This document shows, in pieces, positions 17,794 through 24,093 of a DNA stretch of 26,102 nt (the first letter of the stretch is position 1; every line of letters starts with the position of its first letter). Origin of the DNA: JBJELF01 sp051879015 (GTDB lineage: Bacteria > Bacillota > Clostridia > Lachnospirales > Lachnospiraceae); NCBI GenBank assembly GCA_051879015.1, contig JBJELF010000028.1, forward strand, positions 1 to 26,102, given 5' to 3'. Made by a program: the position numbers and the translations under genes. The notes under the pieces are model-generated. The model ran no database searches. It worked only from the letters and a program-made list of their open reading frames with translations, and was not told the origin of the DNA.

Positions 17794-18822
17794 ATGTTAA
17801 ATGATAATATCGCCAAAATTGTGGTAGAAACAATGGTTCGAAAAACAATTCGAGATATCAAAGAAGCGCCCCAGAGCAGTACTCGCAATTTAATAGAGCT
17901 GGCCATGAATTTTTCAAAAGGACGATTTCAAAAAAACTTTTTTGAGACGGCTCACAAAATGCTCAAAAATGAGACCAGTGGTTATTATTCTTTGGTAAGC
18001 GATGTAGTCGTCAATGTAGATACGGAACGACTGCTGAAATTTGGCATGAATATGGGATATAATGGCTACACTGTGGGAGTAGAAAAAATTCGCACATGGG
18101 AGGCAGCATCGAACTACAATGTTCCTTGGACGGTACTCTTTGAATTTGGAGAAAGACAGATGAAACGGTATCCAAAACGCTATTTTTCTATGGTCAAAGA
18201 GGGGGAACAAATGGGAATTTTTACATGGGCAATTTTTATGGATTATTTTGACCGAAATATTTTGAGCATTCTAAAAGAATTCACAAACAGCGCATTTTTT
18301 TTATTTTGTCCTTCCAATGTTTTGACAGAAGAGTTTTTGGATGAAATGAAACTCTTCAATAATGTAGCTATTATGGTTTTGTATGATGAAAAAGCAGAAC
18401 ATATCTGTCATCGTCTGAGAGAGGAAAAAATGTTATATGGCTGTTATTATAATTACACAGAACAGGATATCGACAAGATAGCCAACGGTGACCTATTTTA
18501 TAGTATGCAGCAGCTTCATCCATTGGCAGCTGTCCTGATTCATCAACATGGATGTCCAGAATACGTACAGAACCAAGTATATCATATGGTCACAGAGGCT
18601 CGTGTCAGTCAAGAATATAAGATGATTTTGTGGGAATTATATGGAGACAACTGTTACATTGATAAAATAGTATCAGAGGACACCTGTTTTGTATATTTTG
18701 ATAAAAATGGTAACTTCCGATATCCTGGAAAAATAAAATCCATTCAAGAAAGCAATATTTATCTGGAATCTCTGCAAGAAATTTTGGCAAAGGCTTTCTT
18801 AAAAACTCATACTGATTCATGA
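17794..18822 (+). CDS. Radical SAM-like protein lacking the iron-sulfur cysteines (pseudoenzyme)
   Basis: A 342-residue protein. ATG 17794 is 7 nt after GGGAGG; ATG 17788 is too close. By eye it aligns over most of its length with the radical SAM enzyme at 19692. MNMGYNGYTVGVEKIR matches MNLGYEAFFRGTKMIR, NVPWTVLF matches NIPWLILF, MVKEGEQMGIFTWAIFM matches IVTQGKELGVYLYMMTG, and YFDKNGNF...SNIYLESLQEIL matches YFHINSAGD...ANIHDSSILEIL. Where the enzyme has CxxxCxxC this protein has FEFGERQMKRYPKR, about 14 residues shorter and with no Cys. The GGEP loop reads MDYF. The C-terminal SPASM cysteines are largely gone. The frame is intact, so it looks like a preserved non-catalytic partner or regulator, not a decaying gene. 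No named family is claimed. Confidence 0.8.
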   Translation: MLNDNIAKIVVETMVRKTIRDIKEAPQSSTRNLIELAMNFSKGRFQKNFFETAHKMLKNETSGYYSLVSDVVVNVDTERLLKFGMNMGYNGYTVGVEKIRTWEAASNYNVPWTVLFEFGERQMKRYPKRYFSMVKEGEQMGIFTWAIFMDYFDRNILSILKEFTNSAFFLFCPSNVLTEEFLDEMKLFNNVAIMVLYDEKAEHICHRLREEKMLYGCYYNYTEQDIDKIANGDLFYSMQQLHPLAAVLIHQHGCPEYVQNQVYHMVTEARVSQEYKMILWELYGDNCYIDKIVSEDTCFVYFDKNGNFRYPGKIKSIQESNIYLESLQEILAKAFLKTHTDS

Positions 18823-19394
18823 GATGGATGAAATTCATTACATAATGTGGACGCGACGGCTTCTGATAGAGATTTTAAAATGCTCATCAGTTGTTCTGGC
18901 GGCATACAATCTTTTTCCAGAAGCCAGCGATTTAAAACATCCACACTCAAATCAGCAAGCAGGGAGACGCTGAATGAGTCCATCTTTTTTTGACCATAAA
19001 TTATGGAAAGACGTTGAATGAACAGTGGCTGCATACATTCTCTAAAATGATCCAAGAAAGAATTTTGTCCCTGAATTGCCAAAGCTTTTCGATAAAAACT
19101 TCTATTTTCATAAAAAACTCGATATAACTTTTCAATAAAAACCCAATAGTCACGATTACTTACATCTACATTACAATTTTCTTCTTCGTACTGATCTAGT
19201 ACTGTAATAAAATCGATATCGAAAATCCAATTTACCAAATCATATTTATCCTTAAAATGATAATAGAAACTCTTGCGATTCATGTTACATCTTTCGCAAA
19301 TTTGAGCAATATTAATTTTTTCAAATGGAATCTCCATCATGAGTTCTTTTAAAGCAGAAGCAAGCGCTCGCTTTGTTAAGGTAGAATCAGCCAT
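18807..19394 (-). CDS. TetR/AcrR-family transcriptional regulator
   Basis: A 195-residue regulator with the N-terminal TetR DNA-binding helices visible (ALASALKELMMEIPFEKINI, AQICERCNMNRKSFYYHFKDKYDLVNWIF). The C-terminal ligand domain is divergent, as usual for TetR. AAAGGGGAG at 19402-19410 supports the ATG. It is divergent from the radical SAM gene, and its 3' end overlaps the end of the paralogue gene by 16 bases on the opposite strand. That position makes it the likely local regulator of both. Candidate operators are the perfect dyad at 19456-19475 in its own leader and the GACA/TGTC array at 19518-19648. Confidence 0.9.
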   Translation of the reverse strand: MADSTLTKRALASALKELMMEIPFEKINIAQICERCNMNRKSFYYHFKDKYDLVNWIFDIDFITVLDQYEEENCNVDVSNRDYWVFIEKLYRVFYENRSFYRKALAIQGQNSFLDHFRECMQPLFIQRLSIIYGQKKMDSFSVSLLADLSVDVLNRWLLEKDCMPPEQLMSILKSLSEAVASTLCNEFHPSHESV

Positions 19395-19439
19395 AAAATA
19401 TCTCCCCTTTCATTAATGTAGAATCAGCTATAAAGTATT
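19381..19439. repeat. Imperfect tandem duplication of the TetR start region
   Basis: The 21 bases from 19381 (GTAGAATCAGCCATAAAATAT) recur from 19418 with two changes, and similarity continues weakly into the C-rich ribosome binding site. In the upstream copy the ATG has become ATA. This looks like a local duplication of the regulator's start. Confidence 0.7.
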
Positions 19440-19455
19440 TCCCATTCTATCAAGA

Positions 19456-19475
19456 GGTCAAAATATCTTTTGACC
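19456..19475. promoter_or_regulatory. Perfect 20-bp dyad in the TetR gene leader
   Basis: GGTCAAAA-TATC-TTTTGACC has perfect 8-base arms. It lies between the predicted TetR -10 element (19494-19499) and its ribosome binding site, where an autoregulatory operator would sit. The same GGTCAAAA/TTTTGACC ends close the long inverted repeat at 23133-23188, so a dispersed palindromic repeat is the alternative. Confidence 0.6.
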
Positions 19476-19493
19476 CCAATATAATTATTTTAC

Positions 19494-19522
19494 ATTATAC
19501 ATGAAAAATGGTTATTTGACAA
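19494..19522 (-). promoter_or_regulatory. Predicted promoter of the TetR regulator
   Basis: On the minus strand, TTGTCA (plus 19517-19522), a 17-base spacer and a perfect TATAAT (plus 19494-19499). Transcription starts near 19487 and runs through the dyad at 19456-19475. Confidence 0.7.
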
Positions 19523-19648
19523 AATAATTGTTGACAGAATTTTGGGACAATTTGTATGGAATGTCATAAAATGTCGGAGGACAAATTTTAAGAAGTGTTA
19601 CTAAATGGGACAATTGTCAAATACTGTCTAATGCAAAAGAATTTTGTC
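19518..19648. promoter_or_regulatory. Cluster of ten GACA/TGTC half-sites between divergent genes
   Basis: GACA occurs at 19518, 19533, 19546, 19580 and 19609, and TGTC at 19562, 19572, 19615, 19625 and 19645. Two pairs form dyads: TGTCGGAGGACA (19572-19583) and GACAATTGTC (19609-19618). About one such tetramer would be expected by chance here. No clean sigma-A promoter for the radical SAM gene stands out in this stretch, so an activator- or repressor-controlled promoter is plausible. Confidence 0.5.
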
Positions 19649-19691
19649 AACGCTATGATAGAATCAAAACACAAAGGAGAGATTAAGTAAT

Positions 19692-21122
19692 ATGAGCAAT
19701 ACGATTCAAAATGTAACTCATGCGATGCAGCGCAAAATGATAGAAAAGCTAGTAGACAGTATATTATCTACCATGAATAAAGATAGAGAGGAATGCTTTT
19801 TGAAACTTGTAGACCTGGCAGAGTCCTTTTATGGAAATGCTGTGTCTAAGGAGCAATATGACCATGTCAGAGATGCCATCCAAGACCCAAACAATCGATG
19901 GATGATTTTTATTAACCGAGTTTTGGACGAAACGAATCCTCATGTAGCCAAGATGGCTTTGATGAATTTGGGCTATGAAGCATTTTTTAGAGGCACAAAA
20001 ATGATCCGCAAAAATCGAGAAAAATATCAGTGCAACATCCCTTGGCTCATTTTATTTGACCCTACTTCCGCCTGCAATATGCATTGTGCTGGCTGCTGGT
20101 CTGGCACTTATGGACACAAATATCATTTATCGTACGAGGATATGGATAAAATTGTGACTCAGGGCAAGGAGTTGGGTGTTTACCTTTACATGATGACCGG
20201 AGGTGAGCCGCTGGTTCGCAAAAAAGATATTCTTCGTCTGGCCGAAAAGCATAATGATGTAGAATTTTCAATTTATACAAACTCTACATTAATTGATGAA
20301 GATTTCTGTAAAGAAATAGTCAGACTGGGCAATATTACTTTCCAACTGTCTATTGAGGGAACACCAGAAACCAACGATGCACGCCGAGGCGATGGTCACT
20401 ATGAAGCGGTGATGCGTGCTATGGATTTACTGAAGAAATATGGTATTGTGTTTGGTACTTCCATCTGTTATACCAGAAATAATATTGAAGCAGTAACCAG
20501 TGATGATTTTTTGCAAATGCTGGCCGATAAGGGCGCTCGCTTTGGTTTTTACTTCCACTACATGCCCGTAGGAAACAATGCAGTGATAGAGCTAATGCCA
20601 ACATTGGAGCAGCGTAAATATATGATTGAGAGAATTCGTTATGTACGCTCTAATCAGTGTGCTATTCCATTTTATCCGATGGATTTCCAAAATGACGGTG
20701 AATATGTAGGCGGTTGTATCGCAGGTGGACGAAACTATTTCCATATTAATTCTGCAGGAGATGCGGAGCCATGTGTATTTATCCATTATTCGAATGCAAA
20801 TATTCATGACAGCTCCATTTTGGAAATTTTGCAGAGTCCACTCTTTATGGCATATCATAAAGGACAACCTTTTAATCACAATCATCTGCGTCCATGTCCT
20901 ATGTTGGAAAATCCAGAGATACTGCAGCAGATGGTACATAATACCAATGCTCACAATACAGATTTGGAATCACCGGAAACCGTGGAACATCTGTGTGAGA
21001 AATGCAAACAATATGCCTCTGATTGGGAGATAGCTGCGGATGAAATATGGAACAGCAAGAAACATCCTGCGCCAAAATATGAAAATTATGCGCCTGAAAA
21101 TAGAACACAAAATGTACAATAG
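19692..21122 (+). CDS. Radical SAM/SPASM-type enzyme of unknown substrate
   Basis: A 476-residue protein. Residues 1 to about 115 form a helical N-terminal extension. The radical SAM core then begins with CNMHCAGCW (Cys128, Cys132 and Cys135 of CxxxCxxC), which holds the 4Fe-4S cluster that cleaves S-adenosylmethionine, followed by TGGEP (169-173). The C-terminal part has SPASM-like cysteines: GGCIAGGRNYFHINSAGDAE then PC, RPCPM and LCEKC. These should bind one or more auxiliary clusters, as in enzymes that modify peptides or cofactors. No precursor peptide is visible nearby. AAAGGAGA lies about 11 nt before the ATG. The N-terminal extension is shared with the cysteine-less paralogue at 17794, the best clue that the two act together. 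Confidence 0.9.
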   Translation: MSNTIQNVTHAMQRKMIEKLVDSILSTMNKDREECFLKLVDLAESFYGNAVSKEQYDHVRDAIQDPNNRWMIFINRVLDETNPHVAKMALMNLGYEAFFRGTKMIRKNREKYQCNIPWLILFDPTSACNMHCAGCWSGTYGHKYHLSYEDMDKIVTQGKELGVYLYMMTGGEPLVRKKDILRLAEKHNDVEFSIYTNSTLIDEDFCKEIVRLGNITFQLSIEGTPETNDARRGDGHYEAVMRAMDLLKKYGIVFGTSICYTRNNIEAVTSDDFLQMLADKGARFGFYFHYMPVGNNAVIELMPTLEQRKYMIERIRYVRSNQCAIPFYPMDFQNDGEYVGGCIAGGRNYFHINSAGDAEPCVFIHYSNANIHDSSILEILQSPLFMAYHKGQPFNHNHLRPCPMLENPEILQQMVHNTNAHNTDLESPETVEHLCEKCKQYASDWEIAADEIWNSKKHPAPKYENYAPENRTQNVQ

Positions 21123-21144
21123 ACTTCTTATGAATCGAATCAAT

Positions 21145-21552
21145 TTCCAGGGGATATCCTAAAAACAATCCCATTTCATGAGGAAAATCAATTCCATGAG
21201 ACAGATAGTTTTGATAGCGACCGCAAAAATGGCGCAGCTGGTCAAACAAATCTCTTTCATCATATCCTATTTTCTGCAAAAAAGAGGATACATCTGATTT
21301 TCCTAGATAGGCAATCAACTCCTCTGCACGGTATAGCAGCAGTGTGACACGTTCATCTACCTGTGTCAGCACAAAGCAAGAAAGAGCTAACCTATGCGCC
21401 ATCTGACGTATGCTCTGAACATAATGTGATTTCGTGATGAGCAAATTAGATACCTTTAAATTAGCAAGTACGGGAGCACATTGCATAGCAAGCTGTAACT
21501 CTATGTTGTGCATATCCGCTTCTCGCAGCAATTTCAATAACTCCTGACTCAT
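21145..21552 (-). pseudogene. Truncated DUF3793-family gene
   Basis: From ATG 21552 (AAAGGAG at 21559-21565) about 136 residues follow the DUF3793 pattern: LAMQCAPVLANLKVSNLL, LLLYRAEELIAYL, and GIDFPHEMGLFLGYPLE. The family normally continues with DVxGFIxNxGKNxxxxGYWKVY, but here the match stops at 21145. The frame then runs on, antisense to the end of the radical SAM gene, to a stop at 20899 with no family resemblance. I read this as a deletion of roughly the last 50 codons. A long fusion protein of 217 residues is formally possible. DUF3793 has no established function; it is often found near iron-related genes in Clostridia. The promoter and operator upstream look intact. Confidence 0.75.
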
Positions 21553-21568
21553 GGAATCTCCTTTCAAA

Positions 21569-21600
21569 AAACTTTAGTTAGAATATACTAGCTAAAGTTT
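21569..21600. promoter_or_regulatory. Dyad operator at the DUF3793 promoter, possibly metal-responsive
   Basis: AAACTTTAGTTAG (21569-21581) and CTAGCTAAAGTTT (21588-21600) are inverted arms with one mismatch around AATATA. The site begins directly downstream of the -10 element, at the transcription start, the classic place for a repressor. The TTAG...CTAA core recalls DtxR/IdeR-type iron boxes; that link is inference. Confidence 0.55.
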
Positions 21601-21629
21601 ATAATAACTAATCAAAAAGAAATTGTCAA
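21601..21629 (-). promoter_or_regulatory. Predicted promoter of the truncated DUF3793 gene
   Basis: On the minus strand, a perfect TTGACA (plus 21624-21629), a 17-base spacer and TATTAT (plus 21601-21606). Start of transcription would fall inside the dyad at 21569-21600. Confidence 0.7.
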
Positions 21630-21750
21630 GTGATTTTTTATTATTATCGAAAAAAAACTTTGTTTTATACATACGAATCTAATAAAAGCACGTTTCCTAT
21701 TTCCAGTTTCAAAAAATTGAATGTCAAAAAACTATCTGAAGAGAATATTA

Positions 21751-21795
21751 TCATGCAAAATGGGAGAGAATATGAAAAAGCTTCCTCTTGCATGA
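21751..21795 (+). other. Imperfect stem-loop in the DUF819 leader region
   Basis: TCATGCAA (21751-21758) pairs perfectly with TTGCATGA (21788-21795), with partial pairing inside. Its right arm could instead pair weakly with GAGGAG (21805-21810) just before a T run. The rest of 21630-21885 is A/T-rich and shows no gene and no promoter I trust. Confidence 0.3.
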
Positions 21796-21885
21796 AAAAA
21801 GGATGAGGAGAATTTTTTATTATAGAATAACCATATTTCAGACAAGATCAAAAATCTGAAGGATATTACGGAAGGTGAAGATAAA

Positions 21886-23061
21886 ATGATTACAGATGGG
21901 TTTCATTACATTGCAGCGTTAGTCTTTATTTCTGGAATACTGGTATGTTTGCCAAAACTATTCAAAGGAAAGTTGGCATCTGGATTTTTCAGATTTGCAC
22001 CACCGATTGTGTTGATTTATCTCGGACTTATGATTTTATGCACGGTAAGATTATGGGATTTGAAAGCGACTGCAGAAGCGTATCGTTTATTCAAAAATCC
22101 GATATTATATGCCATGTTGTTTTTAATGTTGCTGCGCTGCGATCTGAAAAAAATTATCAAGCTCGGACCGAAAATGTTGGTTGGTTTTTTTGCTGCTACC
22201 ATTTCCATTGGACTGGGATTTATTGTATCCTATGCAATGATGCATGATGTGCTTGGCGAAGGCGCATGGAAAGCTCTCGGTGCGCTCTGCGGAAGCTGGA
22301 TGGGGGGAGGCGGCAATATGCTTGCAATTCAAGCAGCACTGGATGTTGATGAATCGACTATGGCATACGCACTGGTGATGGATTCCGTATGTGCTACCTT
22401 TTATGTCATGTTTTTACTTTGGGTGATTGGATTTTCAAAAAAATTCAATACATGGACAAAAGCAGATACACAATTGATTGATGAGATGGGACAGAACCTT
22501 GAGGAAGAAGCGAAAGCCAGTACAAAACCACTCACATGGCAGAATATGATTCTTCTTGTAGGTTCTGGACTCATGGTCTCCGCACTTTCGCAAAGGGCAG
22601 GAGTTGTGGTTCATCAGATTCTTCCATTTTTTGATAGTTCTACTTGGACTGTTCTCGTTGTAACGATACTTGGGGTTGGACTAGCACTTACTCCCTTTGG
22701 AAAAATTAAGGGTACAGAAGAAATTTCTAACGTACTGCTTTATATTGTGGTAGCTCTCATTGCCTCTCGGGCAGATCTATCCAATATGCACAATGCTCCA
22801 ATGTGGCTGCTTGCTGGATTTATCATTCTCATCATTCATATTGTGCTTATGTTAATTCTCGCAAAATTGCTGAAACTGGATATTTTTACTTGTGCAGTAG
22901 CATCATTGGCAAATATCGGAGGTACCGCAACGGCTCCAGTTCTTGCTGGAACATATCACAATGCGCTGGTTCCCGTAGGAATTATCATGGCTTTGCTTGG
23001 GTATGTGATTGGCACTGGAGCAGGACTAATTGTTGCTCAGATTATGAGTTTATTTGGGTGA
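21886..23061 (+). CDS. DUF819 (YjcL-like) integral membrane protein
   Basis: A 391-residue protein with about ten hydrophobic helices. Two inverted-repeat-like family motifs are clear: GSWMGGGGNMLAIQAAL (near residues 137-153) and ASLANIGGTATAPVLAGTY (near 341-359). These glycine-rich segments are characteristic of DUF819, a predicted transporter fold with no settled substrate. A soluble acidic loop (about residues 190-220) separates two halves of comparable size. GGAAGGTGAAG precedes the ATG. An orphan Shine-Dalgarno at 23104 suggests that a downstream operon partner has been lost. Confidence 0.88.
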   Translation: MITDGFHYIAALVFISGILVCLPKLFKGKLASGFFRFAPPIVLIYLGLMILCTVRLWDLKATAEAYRLFKNPILYAMLFLMLLRCDLKKIIKLGPKMLVGFFAATISIGLGFIVSYAMMHDVLGEGAWKALGALCGSWMGGGGNMLAIQAALDVDESTMAYALVMDSVCATFYVMFLLWVIGFSKKFNTWTKADTQLIDEMGQNLEEEAKASTKPLTWQNMILLVGSGLMVSALSQRAGVVVHQILPFFDSSTWTVLVVTILGVGLALTPFGKIKGTEEISNVLLYIVVALIASRADLSNMHNAPMWLLAGFIILIIHIVLMLILAKLLKLDIFTCAVASLANIGGTATAPVLAGTYHNALVPVGIIMALLGYVIGTGAGLIVAQIMSLFG

Positions 23062-23132
23062 TTGTCCGTGCCAGAAGATATGTTTTACGTGCATACTGAA
23101 ATCAAGGAGGAGAAAAAAGGTACTATATAAAC

Positions 23133-23188
23133 GGGTCAAAAGGTCATACCTGTTCATGCTTGTATGAACAGGTATGACCTTTTGACCC
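23133..23188. repeat. Perfect 25-bp inverted repeat with 6-base loop
   Basis: The arms 23133-23157 and 23164-23188 are exactly complementary around GCTTGT. The outer ends are GGGTCAAAAGG and CCTTTTGACCC. There is no T run on either side, so it is not a normal terminator. It lies in the 225-base gap between the DUF819 and UPF0340 genes, just upstream of the latter's promoter. It could be a palindromic dispersed repeat, a large operator, or an RNA processing hairpin. Confidence 0.85.
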
Positions 23189-23217
23189 TGGTATCATATA
23201 AATGAATCATAACAGAA

Positions 23218-23246
23218 TTGTCATATAGAGTAAACAGTGCTATAAT
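23218..23246 (+). promoter_or_regulatory. Predicted promoter of the UPF0340 gene
   Basis: TTGTCA (23218-23223), a 17-base spacer and a perfect TATAAT (23241-23246). It places the transcription start near 23253, which rules out any translation start before that point. Confidence 0.75.
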
Positions 23247-23286
23247 GAAAAAATTAAAAGTTAGATTGAAAGAAGGGAACAAACAT

Positions 23287-23856
23287 ATGAATGGAATATC
23301 CACAGAACATTACACAAAGCTTACACAGATTCAAGAGCAAACAAAAAGTATTTTTGATGAATTAATGGAATCTGCAAAATTAGAGGAGGGAGACATTCTT
23401 GTGGTGGGCTGTTCTTCCAGTGAAGTTGCAAGCCACAAAATTGGTTCTTACTCAAGCAAGGAAATTGGGGAGGCTATTTTTGATACTTTATATCAAGCAT
23501 GCAAAGAGCGCCATATTTATTTGGCAGCTCAATGCTGTGAACATTTGAATCGTGCCTTAATTATAGAAAGAAAGGCAGTAAAAGAACATCATCTTCCTCA
23601 AGTAAATGTAGTCCCACAGCTAAAAGCAGGTGGTTCTTTTGCAACTGCTGCATGGTATGGCATGGAAGAGGCAGCAGCAGTTGAGACAATTCAAGCACAG
23701 GCAGGGATTGATATTGGTGATACTTTAATTGGAATGCATTTACAGCCTGTTGCAGTGCCAGTAAGAGTAACAACAACACAAATTGGAAATGCACATGTTG
23801 TATGCGCAAGAACACGTTTAAAATATATCGGTGGTGAACGAGCCATTTATCAGTAA
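23287..23856 (+). CDS. UPF0340 / TIGR01440 (YwlG-like) family protein
   Basis: A 189-residue cytoplasmic protein. ATG 23287 fits GAAGGG at 23272-23277 and the promoter at 23218. Family landmarks are EGDILVVGCSSSEVASHKIGS, LAAQCCEHLNRALIIER, VVPQLKAGGSFATAAW, IGMHLQPVAVPVR and the ending KYIGGERAIY. The family is widespread in Firmicutes without a firm function; the conserved Ser- and Gly-rich segments suggest ligand binding. Length is normal and the gene is intact, ending 12 bases before the antiporter remnant on the other strand. Confidence 0.9.
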   Translation: MNGISTEHYTKLTQIQEQTKSIFDELMESAKLEEGDILVVGCSSSEVASHKIGSYSSKEIGEAIFDTLYQACKERHIYLAAQCCEHLNRALIIERKAVKEHHLPQVNVVPQLKAGGSFATAAWYGMEEAAAVETIQAQAGIDIGDTLIGMHLQPVAVPVRVTTTQIGNAHVVCARTRLKYIGGERAIYQ

Positions 23857-23867
23857 AAGTAAGCTCA

Positions 23868-23991
23868 ATCCAAAACATACAGTTCTAAGAGAATGCCTGT
23901 TAATGCCAATGATACGTGCCAGTTTTAATCTTTGGCAAATGGCAGCCATAGCCAATCCTACAAGAAAAATAAGTGCAAGAGACGTTAACAT
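23868..23991 (-). pseudogene. Remnant of a CPA2-type cation/proton antiporter gene
   Basis: From ATG 23991 the minus strand reads MLTSLALIFLVGLAMAAICQ then RLKLARIIG, which matches the first helix of CPA2/NhaP-like antiporters (family pattern ...RLKLPRIIGMLLTGIVLGPYVLDLL). After IIG the frame is broken. In the shifted frame the DNA reads TGILLELYVLD before a stop, clearly the next stretch of the same protein. The remaining roughly 350 codons are absent, and the UPF0340 stop follows at once. A deletion plus frameshift has reduced an antiporter gene to about 45 codons. There is no good ribosome binding site. Confidence 0.7.
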
Positions 23992-24017
23992 ATTTTTTTC
24001 TTTCTTTAAACACAAAA

Positions 24018-24063
24018 AAGCTGATGACTTCTGTGATCTTATTATCGCAGAAGTCATCAGCTT
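24018..24063 (-). terminator. Rho-independent terminator of pgi
   Basis: AAGCTGATGACTTCTG (24018-24033) pairs with CAGAAGTCATCAGCTT (24048-24063), and pairing continues inward to a six-base loop. On the minus strand the stem is followed by seven T. It lies about 30 bases after the pgi stop. Confidence 0.9.
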
Positions 24064-24093
24064 AATAAGGCGGTTCAAGTTACCTGAGAAAAA

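Noticed and set aside
21751..21815. A transcription attenuator upstream of the DUF819 gene, with competing hairpins and a T run.
   Set aside because: The terminator-like stem is only about six pairs with a wobble and a large loop, and no promoter was found upstream. It is listed only as a weak stem-loop.
23068..23130. A 20-codon frame after DUF819 containing the orphan Shine-Dalgarno.
   Set aside because: Too short, with no ribosome binding site of its own and no similarity I recognise.
23218..23286. An N-terminal extension of the UPF0340 protein from a TTG at 23218.
   Set aside because: The TTG is part of the predicted -35 element, so this stretch precedes the transcript. ATG 23287 has a suitable ribosome binding site.
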